From assembly GCA_947448975.1 (NCBI GenBank), contig CANFPR010000067.1, positions 1 to 5,501 of the forward strand: a stretch of DNA of 5,501 nucleotides, in the 5' to 3' direction. Under the pieces are notes generated by a model, which was not told the origin of the DNA, did not search any database, and saw only the letters and a list, made by a program, of their open reading frames with translations. A program made the translations under genes and the position numbers. How positions within the stretch are numbered: position 1 is the stretch's first letter; each line of letters begins with the position of its first letter. Positions 1 to 5,501 of this stretch are shown piece by piece. This DNA comes from Micrococcales bacterium. GTDB lineage: Bacteria > Actinomycetota > Actinomycetes > Actinomycetales > Microbacteriaceae.

Positions 1-893
1 AAGAACTGTTCCGCTCGCTTCGCGGCTACCGAATGTCAAATGAATCGGGTAAATCCAAGGATGCACTCGACAAGATGTTCGAACGCGACAAGGAGTCGCT
101 GCGCGGAATGGGTGTGCAGGTCGAGGCTTTCATTCGTTCATCTGACATCGAAGACAACACCGAAACCCGCTACTTCATACCTGCCGACACCTTCGTTTGG
201 CCGTCGGGCACGAACCTGAGCGCCAATCAACTTCGCCTTCTCGAACTTGCAGCCAAGGTGTGGGCCCGCGCGAGCTTCTCGGTAGAGGCATCCCGTGCGG
301 TAATGCGACTTAAAGCGCTCGGCATGCCGAGCGATGGTCTAGACCTCGAAGGGTTTGCACCGAGAATTCTCACCAACGAACCGGGTATTTTGCAGCTCGA
401 AGAAGCTGCCAGAGACGGCGTTGAAGTGGCTTTCAAATACCGTGCTCCCGATCGAGAGATTGAAACCAGAACCGTTCAACCGTGGCAGGTTCGCCACATC
501 TCGGGTCAATGGCTTTTGGTGTGCTGGGATGTCGAGAAGCAGGATATTCGTAACTTCATGCTCAAGCGCATCGTGAGCCGAATCGAAGCCACCGGCAACA
601 AGTTTGAGATTGCCACCCACGAGCAGGTAAACCAAGCCTCGAAGAGCCTCGAAGAGTTCATTTCGAAGAACGTGGCGGTCATCAAGGTCGCACCGCGCAC
701 CGAAGCTTGGGTTCACTTTGAACTTGGCGACGCCACCGCCTCCGACGGCGTGGTGACCATGAACTTTATGGACCTCCACTTGCTAGCCGAGTCGCTGCGC
801 GCTTACGGGCGCACCGTGGAGGTTCTACAGCCAGCCGAACTCAAGGATGCCATCACCAAAGGCCTGCAGAGGGTGGTGAATGCTCATGCCTAA
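1..893 (+). CDS. pafB: PafB, WYL-domain subunit of the PafBC DNA-damage transcription activator (5' end cut off by window)
   Basis: PafB pairs with PafC to form the actinobacterial activator of the LexA-independent DNA-damage response; in mycobacteria PafBC drives many repair genes, and single-stranded DNA has been reported as its trigger. The open frame is already running at base 3 and reads ELFRSLRGYR directly into the ATG at 33, so that ATG is internal; about 25-35 N-terminal residues are missing (inferred from family length). Counting the first whole codon (base 3) as residue 1, 296 residues are visible. They hold the end of the winged helix-turn-helix with its recognition-helix segment ALDKMFERDKESLRGMGV (about 21-38), a WYL domain around 137-192 with QWLL at 169-172 and FMLKRI at 185-190, and a C-terminal WCX-type domain (about 223-292). 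The usual Tyr of the W-Y-L signature is Leu here. The gene overlaps pafC, so the two subunits are probably made in a coupled way. The PafB rather than PafC assignment rests on gene order and the MFERDK motif. Confidence 0.93.
   Translation, partial: ELFRSLRGYRMSNESGKSKDALDKMFERDKESLRGMGVQVEAFIRSSDIEDNTETRYFIPADTFVWPSGTNLSANQLRLLELAAKVWARASFSVEASRAVMRLKALGMPSDGLDLEGFAPRILTNEPGILQLEEAARDGVEVAFKYRAPDREIETRTVQPWQVRHISGQWLLVCWDVEKQDIRNFMLKRIVSRIEATGNKFEIATHEQVNQASKSLEEFISKNVAVIKVAPRTEAWVHFELGDATASDGVVTMNFMDLHLLAESLRAYGRTVEVLQPAELKDAITKGLQRVVNAHA
636..656 (+). repeat. Short tandem repeat (10-base unit, two copies) inside pafB
   Basis: GCCTCGAAGA occurs twice back to back (636-645 and 646-655) followed by one more G. 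It lies in the pafB reading frame and encodes ASKSLEE. The 10-base period is not a multiple of three, so loss or gain of one copy would shift the frame. It is most likely chance, given how common CTCGAA is in this genome. Confidence 0.6.
868..879 (+). promoter_or_regulatory. Ribosome binding region of pafC with two possible starts
   Basis: AGAGGGTGGTGA lies inside the pafB 3' end just before the pafC ATGs. GAGG at 869-872 is well spaced for the ATG at 880; GGTGA at 875-879 is better spaced for the ATG at 886. The sequence alone does not decide between an N-terminus of MLMPKL and MPKL. Confidence 0.55.
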
Positions 894-1899
894 GCTCAAA
901 AAGGTTCTTTCGGGTGACGATCAGTTCAACTTCCTCATTTCACTTATCGGCCTGGTTCAGCGCGAAGGTGAGATTCACATCGAAGCCGCAGCAGAGCGCC
1001 TCGGTATGTCTGTGGCGGCCATTCGTAAAGCAATGGAGACTCTTGTTAAATCGGGTGGTGTTCGGGCCGACGGGCACGAACTGCTGCCGTTCAACTTCGA
1101 CTGGGACCTGTTTCACGATGAAGGCGTTCTAGCCTTTCTCGAATCTGGAATCATCACCGATGCACCGCGAATCTCGATGCGTCAAGCTTCGGCAATCGCC
1201 GCTGGGCTCTCATACCTGCGGGCTCTTCCGGAATTCGCATCCGAGTCTGAAATCGAAGAGCTCATTGCGCTACTCGCCAGTTCGCAACCGGCCTCCACGC
1301 CACCGACGATCGCCTACGAAGTGGGCACGGTGGGTGCAGATGTAGCCACGTTGCGCAAGGCGATTTTGGCCCAACAGCAAATTACCTGCAACTACATCAA
1401 CCAGCGCGGTGAGGCAAGCGATCGAACCCTCGAACCGCTTCGGCTTGATCTTCAGAATTCGCAATGGTACCTGCGCGCCTGGTGCCCGGTGAGCGAACTG
1501 GTCAAATCGTTCAGGCTCGACCGCATGCGTCAAGTGCAGATTTCAAGCGAAGCACGGTCGGTTGCAGCAACCGAAGCCTTGGCCGTCATCGACGAAGAAG
1601 AAGATCGGCTTTACATTCCAGGCGAGCACGACACCGACGTTGTGGTTGAGGTAGACCCAGAGGCGTACGACCTGGTTGCCGAATACACTCACTTGGATGC
1701 ACCTCGAGGCGACTCTGCGGGTACCATCCAGGTAACCATCAAGGTTGGTTACTTGCCAAACCTCGGGCACCTCATTTCGAAGTACGGGGGAGTGGCGAGA
1801 GTTATTTCTCCGGCCATCGCGCGCGACATCGTCAGAAACTACGCCCTCGAGTCGCTCGGTGAGTTCACCAGCGAGCAGACTCCCGAGAACGAGGACTAA
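880..1899 (+). CDS. pafC: PafC, second WYL-domain subunit of the PafBC DNA-damage transcription activator
   Basis: PafC is the partner of PafB in the heterodimeric activator of DNA-damage genes. The 339-residue protein has an N-terminal winged helix-turn-helix (about 14-75; AERLGMSVAAIRKAMETL is the likely helix-turn-helix core), a WYL domain (about 155-220) with the intact signature W196-Y197-L198 and a following FRLDRM at 211-216, and a C-terminal WCX domain (about 250-328, starting DTDVVVEV and ending ALESL). The acidic tail EQTPENED is not conserved-looking. Length and domain order fit the family. Two in-frame ATGs compete. The one at 880 has GAGG (869-872) 7 bases upstream; the one at 886 sits 9 bases after the second G of a weaker GGTGA (875-879). 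I list 880; either way the gene overlaps pafB, by 14 or 8 bases, which suggests translational coupling and balanced subunit supply. The stop is TAA at 1897-1899. Confidence 0.93.
   Translation: MLMPKLKKVLSGDDQFNFLISLIGLVQREGEIHIEAAAERLGMSVAAIRKAMETLVKSGGVRADGHELLPFNFDWDLFHDEGVLAFLESGIITDAPRISMRQASAIAAGLSYLRALPEFASESEIEELIALLASSQPASTPPTIAYEVGTVGADVATLRKAILAQQQITCNYINQRGEASDRTLEPLRLDLQNSQWYLRAWCPVSELVKSFRLDRMRQVQISSEARSVAATEALAVIDEEEDRLYIPGEHDTDVVVEVDPEAYDLVAEYTHLDAPRGDSAGTIQVTIKVGYLPNLGHLISKYGGVARVISPAIARDIVRNYALESLGEFTSEQTPENED
1891..1895 (+). promoter_or_regulatory. Ribosome binding site for the small membrane protein
   Basis: GAGGA sits within the last codons of pafC, 7 bases before the GTG at 1903. 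It is the clearest ribosome binding site in the window after that of pafC and fixes the GTG as the start. Confidence 0.65.
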
Positions 1900-1902
1900 C
1901 CC

Positions 1903-2235
1903 GTGGGATTTTGGTTCTGGTTCTTCATTTGGATTGCAATAGCTTTGCTGGCGCTAGTGGTCTATGGGTATATCTTGGCCGGTCTCGTAGCCAAAGCTAA
2001 GAAACTGCAGGCGCCCGCGACGCGGCTTCAGTCGCTCGCCTCGGCTTTGCAGGGAAAAATGAATCAAGCCGTAGAAATCGAAGAACTGACTCCGGCCCTC
2101 GAGCAGACCGCAGAGCAGGTGTTCTCTCGACAAAAGGCTCGTTCTAAGGCGAATCGTAAACGCAAGGAAGAGCGAGAGCGTAGGCTTGTAAACAGACTTA
2201 AAGATATCGATTTCGATGAAAGCAGGCTCTTGTGA
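1903..2235 (+). CDS. Uncharacterised small single-pass membrane protein with basic coiled-coil tail, between pafC and tatA
   Basis: I cannot assign a function. The 110-residue protein starts at GTG 1903, 3 bases after the pafC stop, with GAGGA at 1891-1895 as a good ribosome binding site; no other in-frame start is plausible. Residues 2-30 are one very aromatic membrane segment (GFWFWFFIWIAIALL, then LALVVYGYILAGL). The short uncharged N-terminus and the following lysines (AKAKKLQ) predict N-outside, C-inside. Residues 32-75 look helical and amphipathic, 76-92 are strongly basic (SRQKARSKANRKRKEER), and the tail ends in an acidic DIDFDESRLL. The stop overlaps the tatA start by 4 bases. The layout (short N-end, one membrane helix, cytoplasmic helix) superficially recalls TatB, but the glutamate near the start of the membrane helix and the hinge glycine-proline motif are absent, so I do not call it TatB. 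Small genes of this type at this spot are familiar in Microbacteriaceae-like genomes; a Tat-related role is conjecture. The frame is clearly real from start context and composition. Confidence 0.85.
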   Translation: MGFWFWFFIWIAIALLALVVYGYILAGLVAKAKKLQAPATRLQSLASALQGKMNQAVEIEELTPALEQTAEQVFSRQKARSKANRKRKEERERRLVNRLKDIDFDESRLL

Positions 2236-2426
2236 GACTAAACGGTTTTGAATGGATCATCATTCTTGTGATCGTGCTCTTGTTCTGGGGTGCACCAAAG
2301 CTTCCGGGATTAGCAAAGGGCTTGGCTCAATCGCTTCGCGTGTTCAAAAAGGAAATGAAGAGCACCGACGAACCCTCAAGCGAAGAATCGGCCACCAAGC
2401 CAAAGTCTGACGACAAGCCTGAGTAG
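2232..2426 (+). CDS. tatA: TatA, pore-forming/bifunctional subunit of the twin-arginine translocase
   Basis: TatA oligomerises in the membrane around a substrate-loaded TatC complex to let folded twin-arginine proteins cross. The 64-residue protein has the family's layout: a short N-end, a membrane helix at about 7-20 (EWIIILVIVLLFWG), the KLP hinge (K23-L24-P25), an amphipathic helix to about residue 43 (LAKGLAQSLRVFKKEM), and a polar, acidic and lysine-rich tail. Two positions are unusual. E7 occupies the place of Gln8 in E. coli TatA, where TatB has Glu8, and the hinge pair normally Phe-Gly is Trp-Gly (W19-G20). Its short length and KSLR/VFK-type amphipathic helix favour TatA over TatB. 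It starts at GTG 2232, overlapping the previous stop by 4 bases (GTGA). Only a weak AGG at 2224-2226 precedes it, so start-stop coupling is likely. It abuts tatC. Confidence 0.93.
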   Translation: MRLNGFEWIIILVIVLLFWGAPKLPGLAKGLAQSLRVFKKEMKSTDEPSSEESATKPKSDDKPE

Positions 2427-3205
2427 TGGCTAAGCGCAAGAATCCCGGAGCTCGAATGAGCCTCGGGGGACACCTCAAGGAGTTGCGCGGCAGGCTGTTT
2501 TGGTCAGCACTTTTTATCGGGGCTGGCTCTGTGGCCGGCTGGTACGTATACGACCCATTTTTTCAACAGCTCAAGGCTCCCTTAGACAATCTGGCAAAAA
2601 CGCACCCAAACGTAAGCGTGAACTTTCCCGACGTAATGTCGGCGTTCGACCTGCGGCTGCAGGTTTCGATTTTTATCGGCATTCTGATAACCAGCCCGGT
2701 TTGGCTCTTTCACCTCTGGGCATTCATCACCCCGGCTCTTCGAAAGCGTGAACGTCGGTTCACCCTCGCCTTTCTTTTCAGCGCGGTGCCACTGTTTGCC
2801 GCCGGCGCTTACATCGCTTGGGTTTCGCTGCCCGGCTTTATGAACGCGCTGCTGTCGCTGACCCCCGATGGCGCAACCAACATCATCAACGCCAAAGACT
2901 ACATACTCTTCGATCTGAGAATTCTGTTGGTATTCGGCCTAGCCTTCGTGATGCCCGTTGTGCTGGTGCTCCTAAACTTCGCAGGGCTCATCACGGCAAA
3001 GTCAATTTTCAAGTCTTGGCGACTGGCGATTTTCGTGATTGCGGTGATTTCAGCAGTGGCCACACCAACGGCCGACCCGCTCTCGATGTTTGTGCTGATG
3101 GTGCCACTGGCGTTGCTCTATTTCGCAGCCGGAACTGTAGCGCTCATCACCGATCGCCGCCGCAAAAAGGCTGCCGACGCGCTAACTCTCGACGAACTAG
3201 GTTAG
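2426..3205 (+). CDS. tatC: TatC, signal-peptide-binding core of the twin-arginine translocase
   Basis: TatC recognises twin-arginine signal peptides and organises the translocase in the cytoplasmic membrane. The 259-residue protein shows the family's six membrane segments (roughly 25-42, 77-99, 112-134, 162-184, 198-212, 218-240). It carries HLKELRGRL (H16-L24; E19 matches E. coli Glu15), WAFITPAL with F100 matching Phe94, E109 in RKRERR matching Glu103, and the loop ATPTADP with D217 matching Asp211. The signal-peptide site is therefore intact. The membrane-buried glutamate of the fourth segment (E. coli Glu170, in FEVP) is Val here: FVMP at 174-177. There are no cysteines. The listed start is GTG 2426, overlapping the tatA stop by one base (TAGTG), with no clear ribosome binding site. 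An ATG at 2456 (residue 11) has GGAG at 2447-2450 and is a credible alternative, although basic N-terminal extensions like this one are common in actinobacterial TatC. helY follows after 6 bases. Confidence 0.96.
   Translation: MAKRKNPGARMSLGGHLKELRGRLFWSALFIGAGSVAGWYVYDPFFQQLKAPLDNLAKTHPNVSVNFPDVMSAFDLRLQVSIFIGILITSPVWLFHLWAFITPALRKRERRFTLAFLFSAVPLFAAGAYIAWVSLPGFMNALLSLTPDGATNIINAKDYILFDLRILLVFGLAFVMPVVLVLLNFAGLITAKSIFKSWRLAIFVIAVISAVATPTADPLSMFVLMVPLALLYFAAGTVALITDRRRKKAADALTLDELG
2447..2458 (+). promoter_or_regulatory. Possible internal ribosome binding site and alternative tatC start
   Basis: GGAG (2447-2450) lies 5 bases before an in-frame ATG (2456-2458) that would start TatC directly at MSLGGHLKELR, where many TatC proteins begin. 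It is a better initiation context than the GTG at 2426, but the basic MAKRKNPGAR extension resembles that of other actinobacterial TatC proteins, so use of this site is uncertain. Confidence 0.3.
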
Positions 3206-3211
3206 ACGCCT

Positions 3212-5501
3212 ATGCCTGAGCAAGAGTTGAGCCCATCGGAGCGCTACGCCCTATCTAAAAAGCGTCAGGCTCACCCAGAAATCGGCGCGTTCACCAACCT
3301 GCTCAAATTTCCCTTGGATGATTTTCAGCAGCAAGCGTGTCAGGCTCTAGCCGAGGGCAAGGGCGTGTTGGTTGCTGCACCCACCGGTGCTGGTAAAACC
3401 ATCGTTGGCGAATTCGCCATTCACCTCGCCATTGAAAAGGGTTTGAAGGTTTTCTACACAACGCCCATCAAAGCGCTCAGCAACCAGAAGTTCTCGGAGT
3501 TGGTGGCCCGCTACGGCGAGGATCGCGTTGGGCTTCTCACCGGCGACACGAACATCAACGGTGACGCTCAAATTCTGGTGATGACCACCGAAGTTCTGCG
3601 CAACATGATTTATGCAAACTCAGATGCCTTGATGAGCCTGGGTTACGTAATCATGGATGAGGTTCACTACCTCGCCGACCGATTCAGGGGAGCGGTTTGG
3701 GAAGAAGTCATCCTGCACCTCCCTCGAGACGTAAAGATCGTCTCGCTGAGCGCCACGGTTTCGAACGCCGAAGAGTTTGGTGCCTGGCTCGATGAGGTGC
3801 GCGGCGACACGGCCATCATCGTTTCTGAAATTAGACCGGTTCCACTGAATCAACACGTGCTTTTCGGTGATGAACTGATCGAGTTGTTTGACCCATCGAA
3901 TGTTCGAGTCAACCCAGAGCTGAGCCAGAGACACGCCAACAAACTCCGTCAACCAGTGAATAAGCCGAGCCGTGGTCGACGAGGCTACGAAAACAACTGG
4001 CAAAAGCAACAGAACCGAATTCCCAAGGCCAACAAACCCGAAATCATCGAGATTTTGCAAGATGGAGACCTGCTGCCGGCGATTTTCTTCATCTTTTCAC
4101 GCGCGGCCTGTGAAGCCGCCGTAAAGGAATGCGTACGGTGGGGGCTTCGCCTAACCGACAACGAACAGCGTCGCGAGATTCGACTTTTGGTTGAAGAGAA
4201 ATGCTCCAACATCGCCGACGAAGATTTGGCGACTCTCGGCTATTTTGAATGGCTCAACTCGCTCGAACGCGGTGTAGCCGCTCACCACGCTGGCATGCTC
4301 CCTGCATTCAAGGAAGTTGTCGAAGAGCTCTTTCTGCGCAAGCTGGTCAAGGTGGTATTCGCCACCGAGACGCTTGCTCTAGGCATCAACATGCCGGCCC
4401 GAACAGTGGTGCTCGATCGCCTAGACAAATTTAACGGTGAAGGTCGGGTACAAATCACTCCTGGTGAATACACCCAGCTAACCGGCCGTGCCGGTCGCCG
4501 CGGCATCGATGTGCAAGGTCACTCAGTTATTCAATGGGCGGCCAACCTCGACCCCCAGGTGGTGGCCGGCCTGGCATCGAAGCGCACCTACCCGCTGATC
4601 TCGTCATTCAAGCCCACCTACAACATGGCAGTAAACCTCGTGGATGCTTTCGGGCAAGACCGAGCTCGCGAGGTGCTCGAGATGTCATTTGCGCAGTTCC
4701 AAGCCGACCGGTCGGTGGTGGGTTTGGCCAAGGGGCTTCGCGACCGCGAGGTTTCAATCTCGGGCTACTTTCAGTCGATGCAGTGCCACCTCGGCGACTT
4801 CGCTACCTATGCAGAACTTCGCCGCGAGATCAGCGACATTGAGCGCGAACTTTCGGCCGGCCAGGTTCGACACGAGCGCGGTAAAGACATTCGAGCGAGT
4901 AAGGGGAGAGCTTCAAAAGAGAAGCAGCTCGCCGAGCTCAGACGCCGCATGAAGCAGCATCCTTGTCACTCTTGCAGCGACCGCGAAGGGCACGCCCGAT
5001 GGGGCGAGCGTTGGCAGAAACTGCGTCGCGAAACCGATGCTCTCATGGCTCAAATCGAGGGTCGCACCAACCTCGTTGCAAAGACGTTCGACAAGATTTG
5101 CCTGCTGTTGAGCGATCTTGACTACCTAGAAACGGTCGATGGCGAACTTCGTGCCACCGAGGCCGGGCTGAAGCTAGCGCGCATCTACGGCGAGCGCGAT
5201 CTTCTGGTTGCCGAATGCCTGCGACACAACGCCTGGCAAAACCTCGATGCCGCAGGGTTAGCCGCAATCGCCGCCGCATTGGTCTATGAAGCCAGACGCG
5301 ACGACGAAGAGAACACCCCGCGCATTCCAAAGGGTGGCTTCGAGGCATCGATGAACACCACCCTCGAAATTTGGGAAGAGATTGAGTTTCTGGCCAAGAA
5401 ACAGAAACTCTCCAAGACGAATCCACCAGATATTGCCCTTAGCTTGCCGATTCACCGCTGGGCTTCGGGTGCGAGGCTCGATAGCGTGCTCGAATCGTTC
5501 G
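3212..5501 (+). CDS. helY: HelY, Ski2/Mtr4-like superfamily 2 helicase (3' end cut off by window)
   Basis: This is a large ATP-dependent helicase of the Ski2-like group, related to eukaryotic Mtr4/Ski2; the bacterial substrate is not firmly established, but RNA is likely. 763 codons are visible without a stop; M. tuberculosis HelY is about 900 residues, and by motif position roughly 50-60 residues are missing here. The first RecA domain has the entry segment FPLDDFQ (33-39), Walker A APTGAGKT (56-63), motif Ia TTPIKALSNQK, the DEVH box (149-152) and SAT (180-182). A basic low-complexity insert lies at about 231-276. The second RecA domain has FSRAA (295-299), AHHAG (357-361), ATETLALGINMP (384-395) and QLTGRAGRRG (422-431). 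After this come helical regions, including a predicted antiparallel coiled coil (about 529-580) flanked by CH (525-526) and HPCHSC (583-588), then the start of the C-terminal DSHCT-like region. The start at ATG 3212 is 6 bases after tatC; AGG at 3199-3201 is a modest ribosome binding site. All catalytic motifs are intact. Confidence 0.94.
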   Translation, partial: MPEQELSPSERYALSKKRQAHPEIGAFTNLLKFPLDDFQQQACQALAEGKGVLVAAPTGAGKTIVGEFAIHLAIEKGLKVFYTTPIKALSNQKFSELVARYGEDRVGLLTGDTNINGDAQILVMTTEVLRNMIYANSDALMSLGYVIMDEVHYLADRFRGAVWEEVILHLPRDVKIVSLSATVSNAEEFGAWLDEVRGDTAIIVSEIRPVPLNQHVLFGDELIELFDPSNVRVNPELSQRHANKLRQPVNKPSRGRRGYENNWQKQQNRIPKANKPEIIEILQDGDLLPAIFFIFSRAACEAAVKECVRWGLRLTDNEQRREIRLLVEEKCSNIADEDLATLGYFEWLNSLERGVAAHHAGMLPAFKEVVEELFLRKLVKVVFATETLALGINMPARTVVLDRLDKFNGEGRVQITPGEYTQLTGRAGRRGIDVQGHSVIQWAANLDPQVVAGLASKRTYPLISSFKPTYNMAVNLVDAFGQDRAREVLEMSFAQFQADRSVVGLAKGLRDREVSISGYFQSMQCHLGDFATYAELRREISDIERELSAGQVRHERGKDIRASKGRASKEKQLAELRRRMKQHPCHSCSDREGHARWGERWQKLRRETDALMAQIEGRTNLVAKTFDKICLLLSDLDYLETVDGELRATEAGLKLARIYGERDLLVAECLRHNAWQNLDAAGLAAIAAALVYEARRDDEENTPRIPKGGFEASMNTTLEIWEEIEFLAKKQKLSKTNPPDIALSLPIHRWASGARLDSVLESF

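Larger units (their letters stand above)
1..5501 (+). other. Interior of a single tightly packed operon (pafB to helY)
   Basis: All six genes face the same way. Junctions are: overlap of 14 (or 8) bases, gap of 3, overlap of 4, overlap of 1, gap of 6. No space exists for a promoter or terminator between genes, and I found no convincing hairpin followed by a T run. The transcript must start left of the window and end right of it. Promoters within coding sequence cannot be excluded. Confidence 0.8.

Noticed and set aside
636..656. The 10-base tandem repeat in pafB as a phase-variation switch
   Set aside because: Only two copies are present, too few for frequent slippage, and CTCGAA-type words are common throughout the window.
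339..779. 146-codon open frame on the minus strand across pafB
   Set aside because: It mirrors pafB codon structure, has no ribosome binding site or recognisable protein features, and conflicts with a well-supported gene.
1903..2235. Calling the small membrane protein TatB
   Set aside because: It lacks the early glutamate of the membrane helix and the Gly-Pro hinge found in TatB and TatA, and its membrane helix is longer than theirs.
3195..3215. Possible terminator or promoter between tatC and helY
   Set aside because: Only 6 bases separate the genes; there is no stem-loop with a T run and no -10/-35 pair I can support.
2500..3219. Plus-strand frames of 83 and 133 codons inside tatC in another reading frame
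   Set aside because: The tatC frame has all family motifs; the alternative frames read as arginine- and histidine-rich noise.
3620..4060. 146-codon open frame on the minus strand across helY
   Set aside because: It lies wholly over conserved helicase motifs on the plus strand and its translation resembles no known family.
5043..5426. 127-codon minus-strand frame over the 3' part of helY
   Set aside because: Arginine-rich translation typical of antisense reading of a fairly GC-rich gene, with no start context.
3212..5501. Alternative assignment of the helicase as Lhr or Hel308
   Set aside because: The DEVH box, the TTPIKALSNQK motif, the QLTGRAGRRG motif, the HPCHSC segment and the position after tatC fit HelY better.

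Overview
The window is fully coding on the plus strand and looks like an actinobacterial chromosome segment. The order pafB - pafC - (small membrane protein) - tatA - tatC - helY is the classic actinobacterial arrangement; in Mycobacterium tuberculosis the same neighbours run pafB, pafC, tatA, tatC, helY. By eye the base composition is in the mid-50s % GC, low for an actinobacterium. Together with the extra small membrane gene between pafC and tatA, this suggests a Microbacteriaceae-like (Micrococcales) lineage, perhaps one of the low-GC aquatic ones. The family assignment is inference.

Layout: bases 1-893 hold the 3' part of pafB. The start of the gene lies left of the window, and the first ATG, at 33, is internal. 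pafC (880-1899) overlaps pafB. After 3 bases comes a 110-residue protein with one membrane segment and no recognised function (1903-2235). It overlaps tatA by 4 bases (2232-2426), tatA overlaps tatC by 1 base (2426-3205), and after 6 bases helY begins at 3212 and runs off the right edge. There is no intergenic stretch longer than 6 bases. I see no promoter, terminator, RNA gene, mobile element or CRISPR array, so the window is the interior of one tightly packed operon.

The genes join three jobs. PafB and PafC together form the WYL-domain activator of the LexA/RecA-independent DNA-damage response of actinobacteria. TatA and TatC are core parts of the twin-arginine protein export machine; TatB is not encoded here and in actinobacteria is usually elsewhere. 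HelY is a large Ski2/Mtr4-like superfamily 2 helicase. Why these genes travel together is not known from the sequence. The main points for a second look are the uncharacterised membrane protein beside tatA, a buried acidic residue present in TatA but absent from its usual place in TatC, and a Cys/His cluster at the base of a predicted coiled-coil hairpin in HelY.
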